Below, one piece after another: positions 6,994-12,871 of a stretch of DNA of 12,871 nt. The notes below the pieces were generated by a model. It was not told where the DNA came from, searched no databases, and was given only the letters and a program-made list of their open reading frames with translations. Source of the DNA: Coriobacteriales bacterium (lineage in GTDB: Bacteria; Actinomycetota; Coriobacteriia; Coriobacteriales; UBA8131); contig JAISJA010000109.1 of the NCBI GenBank assembly GCA_031261765.1, forward strand, positions 1 to 12,871, given 5' to 3'. Numbering within the stretch: position 1 is the stretch's first letter; every line of letters begins with the position of its first letter. A program made the translations under genes and the position numbers.

Positions 6994-8052
6994 ATGAAAC
7001 CTGACGCAACAGACGACACACAGGCGAATGCGGCGGGAACCTTAAACGGCGCAGCTAACCAGGCACAAAGCGCAACAGACACAACGGACGTCATAGACAA
7101 CGTAGTGCCCGCGGGTGTGGAGGCATGCCCGGTAGACATATACGTGCCATCAGACGAACAGGCGCAAGCCGTGAAAGCAAGGCTTGACACCACGAGCTAC
7201 GCGCTTATCCTAAAACAACAAAAAGGCGAAGCGACCGAATACGAGGTATACAAGAACCTTGCGAAACGCGAGAAGCACGCTGAACACAAGCGCACGCTAA
7301 GCCAAATATCCGCAGACGAGAAGAACCATGAGATGGTATGGCGCGCGTACACCAACACGGACGTGCGCCCAAAGCGCCTGCAGGTCATATGGTTCAGCTT
7401 ACTTGCTTTCGTATTGGGTTACACGTTCGTCATACGCCTCATGGAAAGCGGCGAGAGTAAGGCCCAAAGCGTATACGCGAGGCTTAAGGACACGGTCCCG
7501 GAAATCTCGCAGATAATAGCCGACGAACGGCGCCACGAGGACTGCCTTATAGACATGTTGGACGAGGAGCGCCTTCACCACATGGGCGACATCGTGTTAG
7601 GCTTAAACGACGCGCTGGTAGAACTGACGGGCGCAATAGCCGGTTTCACGCTCGCGTTAGCCAACACGCGCCTCATAGCGCTAAGCGGTATAATAACCGG
7701 CATATCGGCGACGCTTTCAATGGCAGCCTCTAACTACCTTGCGTCGCGCACGGAGGGCAATCCCAACGCGCTTAAGGCAAGCGTGTACACCGGAGTGGCA
7801 TACCTTATAACAGTAGTCATACTCATATTGCCATACCTGTTATTTGGAGAAGACCAGTACATCGCGGCGCTTATCACCATGCTTATATGCGCGGTCGTTA
7901 TAATATTCGCGTTCAACTTCTACGAGTCGGTCGCGGAAGAGAAGAGCTTCTGGCCACATTTCCTGTCCATGACGGCGATAAGCCTGGGGGTGGCTGTTAT
8001 ATCGTTTGGTATAGGCGTGCTGGCTAAGATGATTTTAGGAGTAGACGTATAA
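6994..8052 (+). CDS. Ferritin-like (rubrerythrin) domain fused to VIT1/CCC1 metal-ion transporter
   Basis: A 352-residue fusion. Residues 1-55 are a polar, Ala/Thr/Asp-rich lead without obvious fold. Residues 60-190 form a ferritin-like four-helix domain with candidate di-iron ligands Glu79/Glu82/Glu84, E-x-x-H at 109-112, Glu151/Glu154 and ADERRHE (Glu178, His181). Residues 195-352 match VIT1/CCC1: VLGLNDALVELTGAIAGFTLAL, SGIITGISATLSMAASNYLA, then further helices. The family moves Fe(II) or Mn(II) across membranes, and the attached ferritin-like domain may oxidise or sense iron; export or detoxification is an inference. Start ATG 6994 lacks an RBS but follows a TATAAT closely. The stop codon lies inside the left arm of a long inverted repeat. 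Confidence 0.92.
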   Translation: MKPDATDDTQANAAGTLNGAANQAQSATDTTDVIDNVVPAGVEACPVDIYVPSDEQAQAVKARLDTTSYALILKQQKGEATEYEVYKNLAKREKHAEHKRTLSQISADEKNHEMVWRAYTNTDVRPKRLQVIWFSLLAFVLGYTFVIRLMESGESKAQSVYARLKDTVPEISQIIADERRHEDCLIDMLDEERLHHMGDIVLGLNDALVELTGAIAGFTLALANTRLIALSGIITGISATLSMAASNYLASRTEGNPNALKASVYTGVAYLITVVILILPYLLFGEDQYIAALITMLICAVVIIFAFNFYESVAEEKSFWPHFLSMTAISLGVAVISFGIGVLAKMILGVDV

Positions 8053-8160
8053 ATAGGGTTCACTTTGGCACCTAAGCTGCCGATAGCCGCGCTCATTGGC
8101 GATTAGCCAACTACGCGCGCCTCTCGGCAGCTTATGCACTCAAATTGAACCCTATTTATA
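8048..8160. repeat. 113-nt nested inverted repeat (long hairpin or cruciform)
   Basis: Outer arms TATAAATAGGGTTCA (8048-8062) and TGAACCCTATTTATA (8146-8160) are perfect 15-bp complements. Nested inside are TAAGCTGCCGA (8073-8083) with TCGGCAGCTTA (8124-8134), and a small TTGGC-gatta-GCCAA hairpin (8096-8110). The left arm includes the stop codon of the ferritin/VIT gene; the right arm includes the -35 box of the next gene. It could act as a terminator for the upstream gene, although the following T-run is broken by A residues. A MITE-like origin is also possible. Confidence 0.85.
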
Positions 8161-8173
8161 TAATATATATACT
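8145..8173 (+). promoter_or_regulatory. Promoter of the ArsB/NhaD-type permease gene
   Basis: TTGAAC (8145-8150), a 17-nt spacer and TATACT (8168-8173) form a good sigma-70-type promoter. A second -10-like TATAAT lies at 8159-8164 without a matching -35. Transcription would start near 8180. The -35 box lies at the foot of the long inverted repeat. Confidence 0.65.
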
Positions 8174-8181
8174 AAAGGTTC

Positions 8182-8203
8182 AGGAGATGTAAGTAAGTAA
8201 ATG
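8182..8203 (+). promoter_or_regulatory. Widely spaced RBS with an ATG-TAA mini-ORF before the permease
   Basis: AGGAG at 8182-8186 is followed directly by ATG TAA (8187-8192), and the real ATG comes at 8201, 14 nt after the Shine-Dalgarno sequence instead of the usual 5-9. The spacer is a TAAG repeat. Initiation may be inefficient or controlled. Confidence 0.5.
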
Positions 8204-9475
8204 GGTGTTGAGCAAATCGTATCCATAGCGGTCTTCGTGGGCGTTATGGTGCTAATAGTCACCGAGAAGGTCCATCGCACGCTGGCGGCGCTGCTGGGCG
8301 CGGCCGTTATATTGGTGAGCGGTATATTGCCGTTCGACGCCGCGATGAATCACATAGACTTCAACACGCTTGGCGTGCTTGTAGGCATGATGCTGTTCGT
8401 GGCGGTGGTACGGCGAAGCGGGCTGTTCGAATACATAGCGATAAAAGCCGCGAAGCTTGCGAAGGGCGACCCATGGCTCATAATGGTGGCGCTTACTATA
8501 GTGACGGCGGTCTTATCGGCATTCTTAGACAACGTGACCACGGTGCTGCTTGTTGGACCTATGACGCTAATGATATGCCGCGAGCTGAAGCTGTCGCCCG
8601 TACCGTTTTTCGTAACGCAGATAATGGCGTCCAATATAGGAGGCACAGCGACCCTCATAGGCGACCCGCCTAATATAATGATAGGGTCCGGCGCAGGGCT
8701 CACGTTCATTGATTTCATAACAACAGACGCGCCTGCTATCATACTAGTATTGGCAGCTACGATAATAGCGTTCCGTTTCATATACGGACGCAAGCTCTCG
8801 GCCGCCGAAGAGGACATGTGGGCCATACAACAGCTTGACGAGCGCGAGTCCATAAAGGACCGCACACTGTTCATAAAGAGCATAGTCATGATTGTGCTGG
8901 TCATAGTCGCGTTCATGATACACAGCGTGTTCAATTTGGAGACGGCCGTCATAGCGCTTAGCGCCGCGGCCATAATGATGGTCATTGGACGTCAGGACGT
9001 TGAAGAGACCGTGCTGGGCGTGGAATGGACGACCATTGGGTTTTTCGCCGGGCTATTCATAGTGGTAGGTGGCATGGTACAGACCGGGGTCGTTAACATG
9101 CTGGCGCAATGGCTGGTTAGCATTACAGAGGGCCAGGACCTTATAGCCATGTTGGTCATATTGCTGGCGTCCGCCGTTATATCCGCCATATTGGACAACA
9201 TACCTTTTGTCGCGACGATGATACCCGTTATAACCACTATGGCCGCGTCCGGCGTGGACGTGGCGCCGCTTTGGTGGGCGCTCTCGCTTGGCGCATGTCT
9301 TGGCGGCAACGGCACGCTTATAGGCGCGAGCGCGAACGTCGTGTTGTCAGGTATATCTAACCGCGAAGGCTACAAAATGACATTCGTTGGCTACCTTAAA
9401 GTGGGCCTGCCGCTCATGTTGATGTCGATAGTTATATCCGGTGTGTATCTTGTATTTCGCTTTGGGTTGGAGTAG
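8201..9475 (+). CDS. ArsB/NhaD-type (ion transporter superfamily, SLC13-like) permease
   Basis: A 424-residue membrane protein of about eleven hydrophobic helices and two related halves. Each half holds the family motif pair: SAFLDNVTT (106-114) with GGTATLIGDPPN (147-158), and SAILDNIPF (328-336) with GGNGTLIGASAN (368-379). These helix-break motifs are typical of the ArsB/NhaD/OCA2 branch of the ion transporter superfamily, whose members move arsenite, sodium/protons or carboxylates. No arsR or arsA is nearby, so an arsenite role is not supported. The substrate is unknown. It follows the ferritin/VIT gene on the same strand but has its own promoter at 8145-8173. The 3' end overlaps a possible small antisense ORF. 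Confidence 0.88.
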   Translation: MGVEQIVSIAVFVGVMVLIVTEKVHRTLAALLGAAVILVSGILPFDAAMNHIDFNTLGVLVGMMLFVAVVRRSGLFEYIAIKAAKLAKGDPWLIMVALTIVTAVLSAFLDNVTTVLLVGPMTLMICRELKLSPVPFFVTQIMASNIGGTATLIGDPPNIMIGSGAGLTFIDFITTDAPAIILVLAATIIAFRFIYGRKLSAAEEDMWAIQQLDERESIKDRTLFIKSIVMIVLVIVAFMIHSVFNLETAVIALSAAAIMMVIGRQDVEETVLGVEWTTIGFFAGLFIVVGGMVQTGVVNMLAQWLVSITEGQDLIAMLVILLASAVISAILDNIPFVATMIPVITTMAASGVDVAPLWWALSLGACLGGNGTLIGASANVVLSGISNREGYKMTFVGYLKVGLPLMLMSIVISGVYLVFRFGLE

Positions 9476-9584
9476 CTGCTTCGTTGCTGATAAGCCCGGT
9501 TCCATTAGGAGCTATAGAATCAGGTACATAGTTCGAGTAGAACTCGTCCATCTCGTCATATTCTTGTTCACTAAGTTCTCGCAT
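9432..9584 (-). CDS. Possible 50-residue acidic small protein
   Basis: ATG 9584 lies 8 nt after the stop of the M50 gene, with a weak AGAAG upstream. The frame encodes MRELSEQEYDEMDEFYSNYV and continues to a TAA at 9432, overlapping the 3' end of the permease on the other strand for about 44 nt. The N-terminal EYDEMDEFY pattern recalls small antitoxin-like proteins that begin LTxEEYDALDEYYT, a resemblance from memory only. Codons here (CGA, AGT, CAA, TAT) are more AT-rich than in the neighbouring genes. It could be a real small gene, a remnant, or chance; no partner toxin is visible. Confidence 0.35.
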   Translation of the reverse strand: MRELSEQEYDEMDEFYSNYVPDSIAPNGTGLISNEAATPTQSEIQDTHRI

Positions 9585-9592
9585 AATATCTT

Positions 9593-10270
9593 CTATAGTC
9601 CGAATAACAGGTTCGTTAGGTTGCCAGCGGTTGCGTTAAGGTAGATTCCTATGGGGTTCACGTTAAGTATATATGGAACTATGAACAGCAGCACCATCAT
9701 TACCGGCAGTGCGTATCTTTGTATGCTGTAGTATTTACGAAGCGCTTTGTCCGACAGTAACGGCGCTATTATGCTGGAACCGTCAAGCGGCGGTATGGGG
9801 ATGATATTAAAGAACAGCAATACGAGGTTTATCTGCGCGAAGATGTAGAACACATAATATACCCAATAGAATACAGACGGATTGATTGGGTATGCTATCA
9901 TTACGACGCGCCCAAGCAAGGCTCCGACAAGAGCCATGACAAGGTTCGCGCACGGGCCTGCAAGGCCCACCATGAGCTCGCCTTTGCGCAGGTCTTTAAA
10001 GTATGCCGGATTATACGGCACGGGCTTAGCGTAACCGAATACCGGCAAGTTAAACACCATTAACGCGAGCGGTAATATGACCGTTCCAAACGGGTCCAAG
10101 TGCTTAAGCGGGTTAAGCGACAGACGCCCGCTGAACTTAGCCGTTGGGTCGCCCAGCTTGTATGCCACGAAACCGTGTGAGACCTCGTGCAGCACCAGCG
10201 CCGGAATAAAACAAATGAAGCTGATTATCGAGAACACCGATATGCCGAATATGCTTGATGCCGTGTTCAT
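9593..10270 (-). CDS. M50 family (site-2 type) intramembrane metalloprotease
   Basis: A 225-residue membrane protease, short and without PDZ or CBS domains, like the YwhC-type branch of M50. Zinc ligands are visible: HEVSH (His28, Glu29, His32) in the first helix block and PPLDGSS with Asp163 in the second. The conserved FSGRLSLNP and AGPCANL segments are present. These enzymes cut transmembrane substrates; the target is unknown. Start ATG 10270 has GAGGAG eight nt upstream. The first 14 codons are duplicated upstream at 10343-10383, where the copy begins with GTG and forms a leader ORF ending ATGA at this start. Downstream, a possible small ORF follows after 8 nt. Confidence 0.92.
   Translation of the reverse strand: MNTASSIFGISVFSIISFICFIPALVLHEVSHGFVAYKLGDPTAKFSGRLSLNPLKHLDPFGTVILPLALMVFNLPVFGYAKPVPYNPAYFKDLRKGELMVGLAGPCANLVMALVGALLGRVVMIAYPINPSVFYWVYYVFYIFAQINLVLLFFNIIPIPPLDGSSIIAPLLSDKALRKYYSIQRYALPVMMVLLFIVPYILNVNPIGIYLNATAGNLTNLLFGL
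10230..10269. repeat. 40-bp direct repeat, copy 1 (5' end of M50 gene)
   Basis: Identical to 10343-10382 at an offset of 113 nt. It holds the first 13-14 codons of the M50 gene apart from the first base of its ATG. The two copies flank the palindromic composite repeat at 10289-10336. Confidence 0.92.
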
Positions 10271-10288
10271 GAACGCAACTCCTCACAT

Positions 10289-10336
10289 GGATTCCGGGTC
10301 AAGCCCGGAATGACGTAATGGGGTGTCAGAATGACG
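10289..10336. repeat. Composite palindromic repeat, copy 3
   Basis: Palindrome ATTCCGGG (10291-10298), TCAAG loop, CCCGGAAT (10304-10311), then GACGTAATGGGG and a half-copy ending GAATGACG. Matches 2176-2223 at 45 of 48 positions. Confidence 0.9.
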
Positions 10337-10342
10337 TAGGAT

Positions 10343-10382
10343 GAGAACACCGATATGCCGAATATGCTTGATGCCGTGTTCA
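10343..10382. repeat. 40-bp direct repeat, copy 2 (duplicated M50 start; supplies ABC-F stop)
   Basis: Identical to 10230-10269. On the minus strand its first bases TGA form the stop codon of the ABC-F gene. With the preceding G it gives GTGA, a four-base stop/start overlap that may be the ancestral junction between the two genes. Confidence 0.92.
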
Positions 10383-12539
10383 CTTAGTAGCGTCCTCTAT
10401 GGTAGACGTTAATATATACCATTCCTCCTCGAGCTCCGGAATGTGTTGCTTTAGCGCCGTGTATTCTTCCATGGCAGCGTTAAACGCGTCTTTGTCCTGA
10501 TACAACTCTGGGCTGGCCATCATCTCCATTAGTTCATCATAGCGTTTCTGTGCCGCGTCAAGCTCCGGCTCCAGTTTCTTTAGGCGCGCTCGCTCGTCTT
10601 TTAAGTTGCGATAAGCGGCGTTGCGTGCCTCGGCCTCCGCGCGCTTCTGGTCGCGCGTCTTACGGCGCGCCGCCGCTTTCTGGCCACCTGGTCCCGCAGG
10701 TGGCGCAGCCGCGGCTTCCACCTTGGCCTTCACTCCACCGGCCTCGCGCACGGTCGTGAATGGCGCCGCAGGCCGGGCGTTCGCCTTGCGTATCTCAGCT
10801 TCAGCGTCCATACCGCCGGTCTTGCGAAGGTAATAGTCGTAGTCGCCGGCATATTCGGTAAGCTTGCCGTCACGCACGTCTATTATGCGGTTCGCTACGG
10901 CGCGTATGAGATGCCGGTCATGGGTTATAAGCACAAGCGTCCCGTTGAAAGCCTTAAGCGCGTCTTCTAATACGTCCGCGCTGGCTATGTCCAAATGGTT
11001 CGTTGGCTCGTCCAGACACAGCAACGGAGCCGGCTTCACGAGCATCTTCGCCAGTGCAAGGCGGCTTTTCTCCCCACCTGAAAGCACGCTCACTTTCTTA
11101 TCGACGTCGTCACCCGTAAACAGGAACGCTCCCAGCAACGTGCGCACCTGCGCGATGGTCCAGCCGGGTGCTACGGAGTCAAGCTCCTTGAACACGGTAT
11201 TGTTAACGTTTAGCTCTTCAAGCTGGTGCTGTGCGTAATACGCGCACGTGACGTTTGTTCCAAGCTTCCTGGTACCGCTATCAGGTTCAAGCACGTCCGC
11301 TATCATCTTAAGCAAGGTCGATTTACCGGCGCCGTTGGGGCCAACTAGCGCGACCTTCTCGCCACGGTAAAGCGTAAGGTCTATGGGGTCATGCTCGCCG
11401 CCGTATACGACGTTATCGCCATAACTTTTCGTTATGGCCGTGAGCTTTATGACCTTGTCACCGGTGCGCGGCGGCTGCTTGAAGTTGAAACGCACACGCT
11501 TGCTGTAATGCGGGGCCTGCAGGCGCTCTACCTTCTCAAGCTTCTTAACGCGATCCTGCACCTGGCGGGCTTTCGTGGCCTGATAGCGGAAGCGCTTGAT
11601 GAACGCTTCCATATGCTCTATCTCCTCGCGCTGCTCCTCGTACGCTTTTAGTGCCAGACGGCGGCGCTCTTCGCGCTGCACCAAAAAGTCGCTATAGTTG
11701 CCGGTATAGTATGATAGCTTGCTATCCTCAAGGTCTATTATGTGGTCAACCAGGTCGTCCATGAACGCGCGGTCGTGGCTTACTATGACCACCGCACCTG
11801 CGTAGCCGCGCAGGAAGCGCTCGAACCACTGGACGCTCTCAAGGTCAAGATGGTTCGTTGGTTCGTCCAGCAACAATAAACTTGGTTTTGAGACCAGCAG
11901 GCGCGCAAGCGCTATACGCATCTGCCATCCGCCGGAGAACTCGTCGGTCGTGCGTTGCATGTCTCCTTCTTTGAAGCCCAGGCCAAATAGTATAGTGCGC
12001 GCGTCGGCCTCGGCGGTGTATCCACCGGCGTGCTCGAACGCGTCGCGCACACGGCCGTATTCAGCTAGGATCTTCTGTTGTTTGTCCTCAAGGTCATGAA
12101 CCTGCGATTCTGCGCAATCTGCATCTAGATCCCCAGCGTTTCGTTCGGCGCTGCGTGCCTCACCGTCTTCGCTATACTCAGACGCGCGGGAATGACGAGA
12201 TGCATACTGCGCCATCTGGGCTTCAAGCTGGGCCATGCGCGACTGCATACCGCGTAGGTCGCCGGCAGCGTCAAGCACCGCGTCAAGCACGCCGCGGTCG
12301 CTTGCTATGTCCTCTATGGACTGCTGTTCCAACTAACCTATGGTCGCGTCTTTCGCGAGCGATATGGTCCCCTCGTCTGGTGCGTCACGGTGCGCGATTA
12401 TGTTAAGCAGCGTGGTCTTGCCGGCGCCGTTAGCACCGACAAGCGCGGTGCGGTCGCGTTCGTTTACATGGAATGTAGCATTTGAGAACAGCGTTCGCGC
12501 GCCATATGACTTGGATATGGAATCTATATTAAGAAGCAT
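10380..12539 (-). pseudogene. ABC-F family ATPase interrupted by an in-frame amber codon
   Basis: One continuous frame of 719 codons plus stop except for a single TAG at 12333-12335 (codon 69). The first 68 residues hold the start of NBD1 with Walker A GANGAGKT (35-42). After the TAG the frame continues as LEQQSIEDI, so the lost residue sits where ABC-F proteins have Tyr in IGYLEQ. The remaining 650 codons carry NBD1 signature FSGGWQMR and Walker [13 protein letters not shown], the inter-domain helical linker, NBD2 Walker [10 protein letters not shown], signature LSGGEKSR, Walker [12 protein letters not shown], an Ala/Pro-rich linker and a C-terminal coiled coil like that of Uup. ABC-F proteins are soluble and act on ribosomes. 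Several other genes here end in TAG, so reassignment is unlikely. It is a recent pseudogene, a sequencing error, or a suppressed stop. Confidence 0.88.
12127..12200 (-). repeat. Repeat-like insertion inside the ABC-F coding frame
   Basis: On the minus strand this segment begins TCTCGTCATTCCCGCGCG (12200-12183) and ends CGCTGGGGATC (12138-12128), arms typical of dispersed TCATTCCCGCG...GGGATC palindromes. It encodes a polar stretch starting [20 protein letters not shown] that interrupts the helical part of NBD1, where homologues as recalled are shorter. The frame is kept. Confidence 0.5.
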
Positions 12540-12553
12540 TGTCGTCTTTGTTA

Positions 12554-12559
12554 ATTATA
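12554..12559 (-). promoter_or_regulatory. -10 box of the ABC-F gene
   Basis: A perfect minus-strand TATAAT about 14 nt before ATG 12539. Transcription would start roughly 8 nt before the start codon, and no Shine-Dalgarno sequence is present. The -35 position (GGTTCT) is poor. Confidence 0.4.
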
Positions 12560-12568
12560 TATGATGAT

Positions 12569-12611
12569 GTACCACGAGAACCGTCCCCATGGCACGGGAG
12601 CAATCACGTAC
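12569..12611. other. REP-like segment between recX and the ABC-F gene
   Basis: GTAC at both ends encloses CACGAGAACCGTCCCCATGG and CACGGG, with a short imperfect stem CCGT/ACGG. The wording resembles GAACCGTCCCC repeats found near REP-associated transposases, by memory only. It may serve as a weak terminator for recX. Confidence 0.3.
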
Positions 12612-12871
12612 TAAAGCGAGCGTTGGAAGTCAGCTACAGCGCGGCGCGTTACGTCTGCGGAATATCCTTTGGACAACAAGTGCCTGTAGCGCGCGTCACG
12701 CTCATTCTTCGCACGCGGATGGTATTTTTCAAGCTCGGCCAGCGCGCGCTCGAACTCGTCTTCGCCCTCAAAGAAGTCATCAGGGTAGCCATCGTATCGC
12801 TGCACGTCAACGCCCAGTTTCTCAAGCTCGCGCTCTATGCGCTGACGCCCCCAACCGGCGCTTACCTTACT
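12611..12871 (-). CDS. recX: RecX regulatory protein, C-terminal part (cut by window edge)
   Basis: The last 86 codons of a frame open to the right edge. SKVSAGWGRQRIERELEKLGVD matches the RecX helix repeat (GWG-x-x-RI-x-x-EL), followed by an acidic linker and a second three-helix unit (ERALAELEKYHP...RYRHLLSKGYSADVTRRAVAD). RecX binds RecA filaments and modulates recombination and the SOS response. A recA gene would be expected to the right, outside the window. An internal GTG at 12805 is not a plausible start because the conserved repeat extends upstream of it. The stop is TAG. Confidence 0.88.
   Translation of the reverse strand, partial: SKVSAGWGRQRIERELEKLGVDVQRYDGYPDDFFEGEDEFERALAELEKYHPRAKNERDARYRHLLSKGYSADVTRRAVADFQRSL

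Larger units (their letters stand above)
10267..10383 (-). other. 38-residue leader ORF from the duplicated M50 start
   Basis: Begins at GTG 10383, overlapping the ABC-F stop as GTGA. It reads [14 protein letters not shown], identical to the M50 protein after its first residue, then enters the repeat (...HYVIPGLTRNP) and ends at TGA 10267-10269, which overlaps the true M50 ATG as ATGA. This layout would allow translational coupling from ABC-F through the leader to M50. It is most likely a by-product of the duplication. Confidence 0.5.

Noticed and set aside
8048..8160. Manganese (yybP-ykoY) or other known riboswitch
   Set aside because: The conserved loops of metal riboswitches were not seen; the element is a simple nested inverted repeat.
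8350..8985. 211-codon minus-strand ORF inside the permease gene
   Set aside because: Antisense to conserved motifs and with a composition typical of a shadow frame (runs of Met, Thr, Ser).
8201..9475. Arsenical pump of an ars operon
   Set aside because: Family motifs fit the broader ArsB/NhaD group, but no arsR, arsA, arsC or arsenic-related gene is nearby, so the substrate is left open.
12333..12335. TAG reassigned to an amino acid
   Set aside because: The NifU-like, POT, kinase, permease and M50 genes all end properly at TAG at family-typical lengths.

Overview
The window looks like chromosomal DNA of an anaerobic or microaerophilic Actinomycetota member, most plausibly of the class Coriobacteriia. 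This is an inference. It rests on a Dcd with strong similarity to actinobacterial dCTP deaminases, an Fe-S (NifU-like) scaffold, a rubrerythrin-like ferritin/VIT1 fusion of the kind common in anaerobes, a cysteine-dense small protein, and a moderate base composition. No species can be named. Isoleucine is written almost always as ATA, which is unusual at this composition.

Layout, left to right. Positions 1-6968 are all on the minus strand: a truncated MMPL/RND-type membrane exporter (1-734), lgt (832-1764), a small Cys-rich protein (1795-2058), a repeat-rich spacer, dcd (2306-2857), a second repeat cluster, a NifU-like Fe-S protein (3044-3313), a POT-family peptide transporter (3403-4902), a MerR/GyrI-type regulator (4976-5794) and a sensor histidine kinase without a visible partner (5892-6968). 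A 25-bp divergent gap then leads to two plus-strand genes: a ferritin-like/VIT1 membrane protein (6994-8052) and an ArsB/NhaD-type ion permease (8201-9475). Between these two lies a 113-nt nested inverted repeat whose right arm carries the -35 box of a good promoter. The rest is minus strand again: a possible 50-residue protein (9432-9584), an M50 site-2-type protease (9593-10270), an ABC-F ATPase broken by an in-frame amber codon (10380-12539), and the 3' part of recX (12611-12871).

The most unusual content is a set of small palindromic repeats and what they have done to genes. A composite 48-bp element (palindrome ATTCCGGG-tcaag-CCCGGAAT plus a half-copy) occurs at 2176-2223 and 10289-10336 with only three differences, and its palindrome occurs a third time at 2087-2107. 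At both loci the 5' end of the neighbouring gene has been duplicated around the repeat. The Cys-rich gene has a second ribosome-binding site plus GTG and eight further codons upstream. The M50 gene has a second GTG-started copy of its first 14 codons, and that copy also supplies the stop codon of the ABC-F gene. Each duplicated start now opens a short leader ORF that reads through the repeat. A diverged repeat-like segment also sits in frame inside the ABC-F gene.

No recognisable defence system, CRISPR array, rRNA, tRNA or transposase gene was seen. No gene-free stretch exceeds 300 bases; the longest, 2059-2305, is filled by the repeats described.
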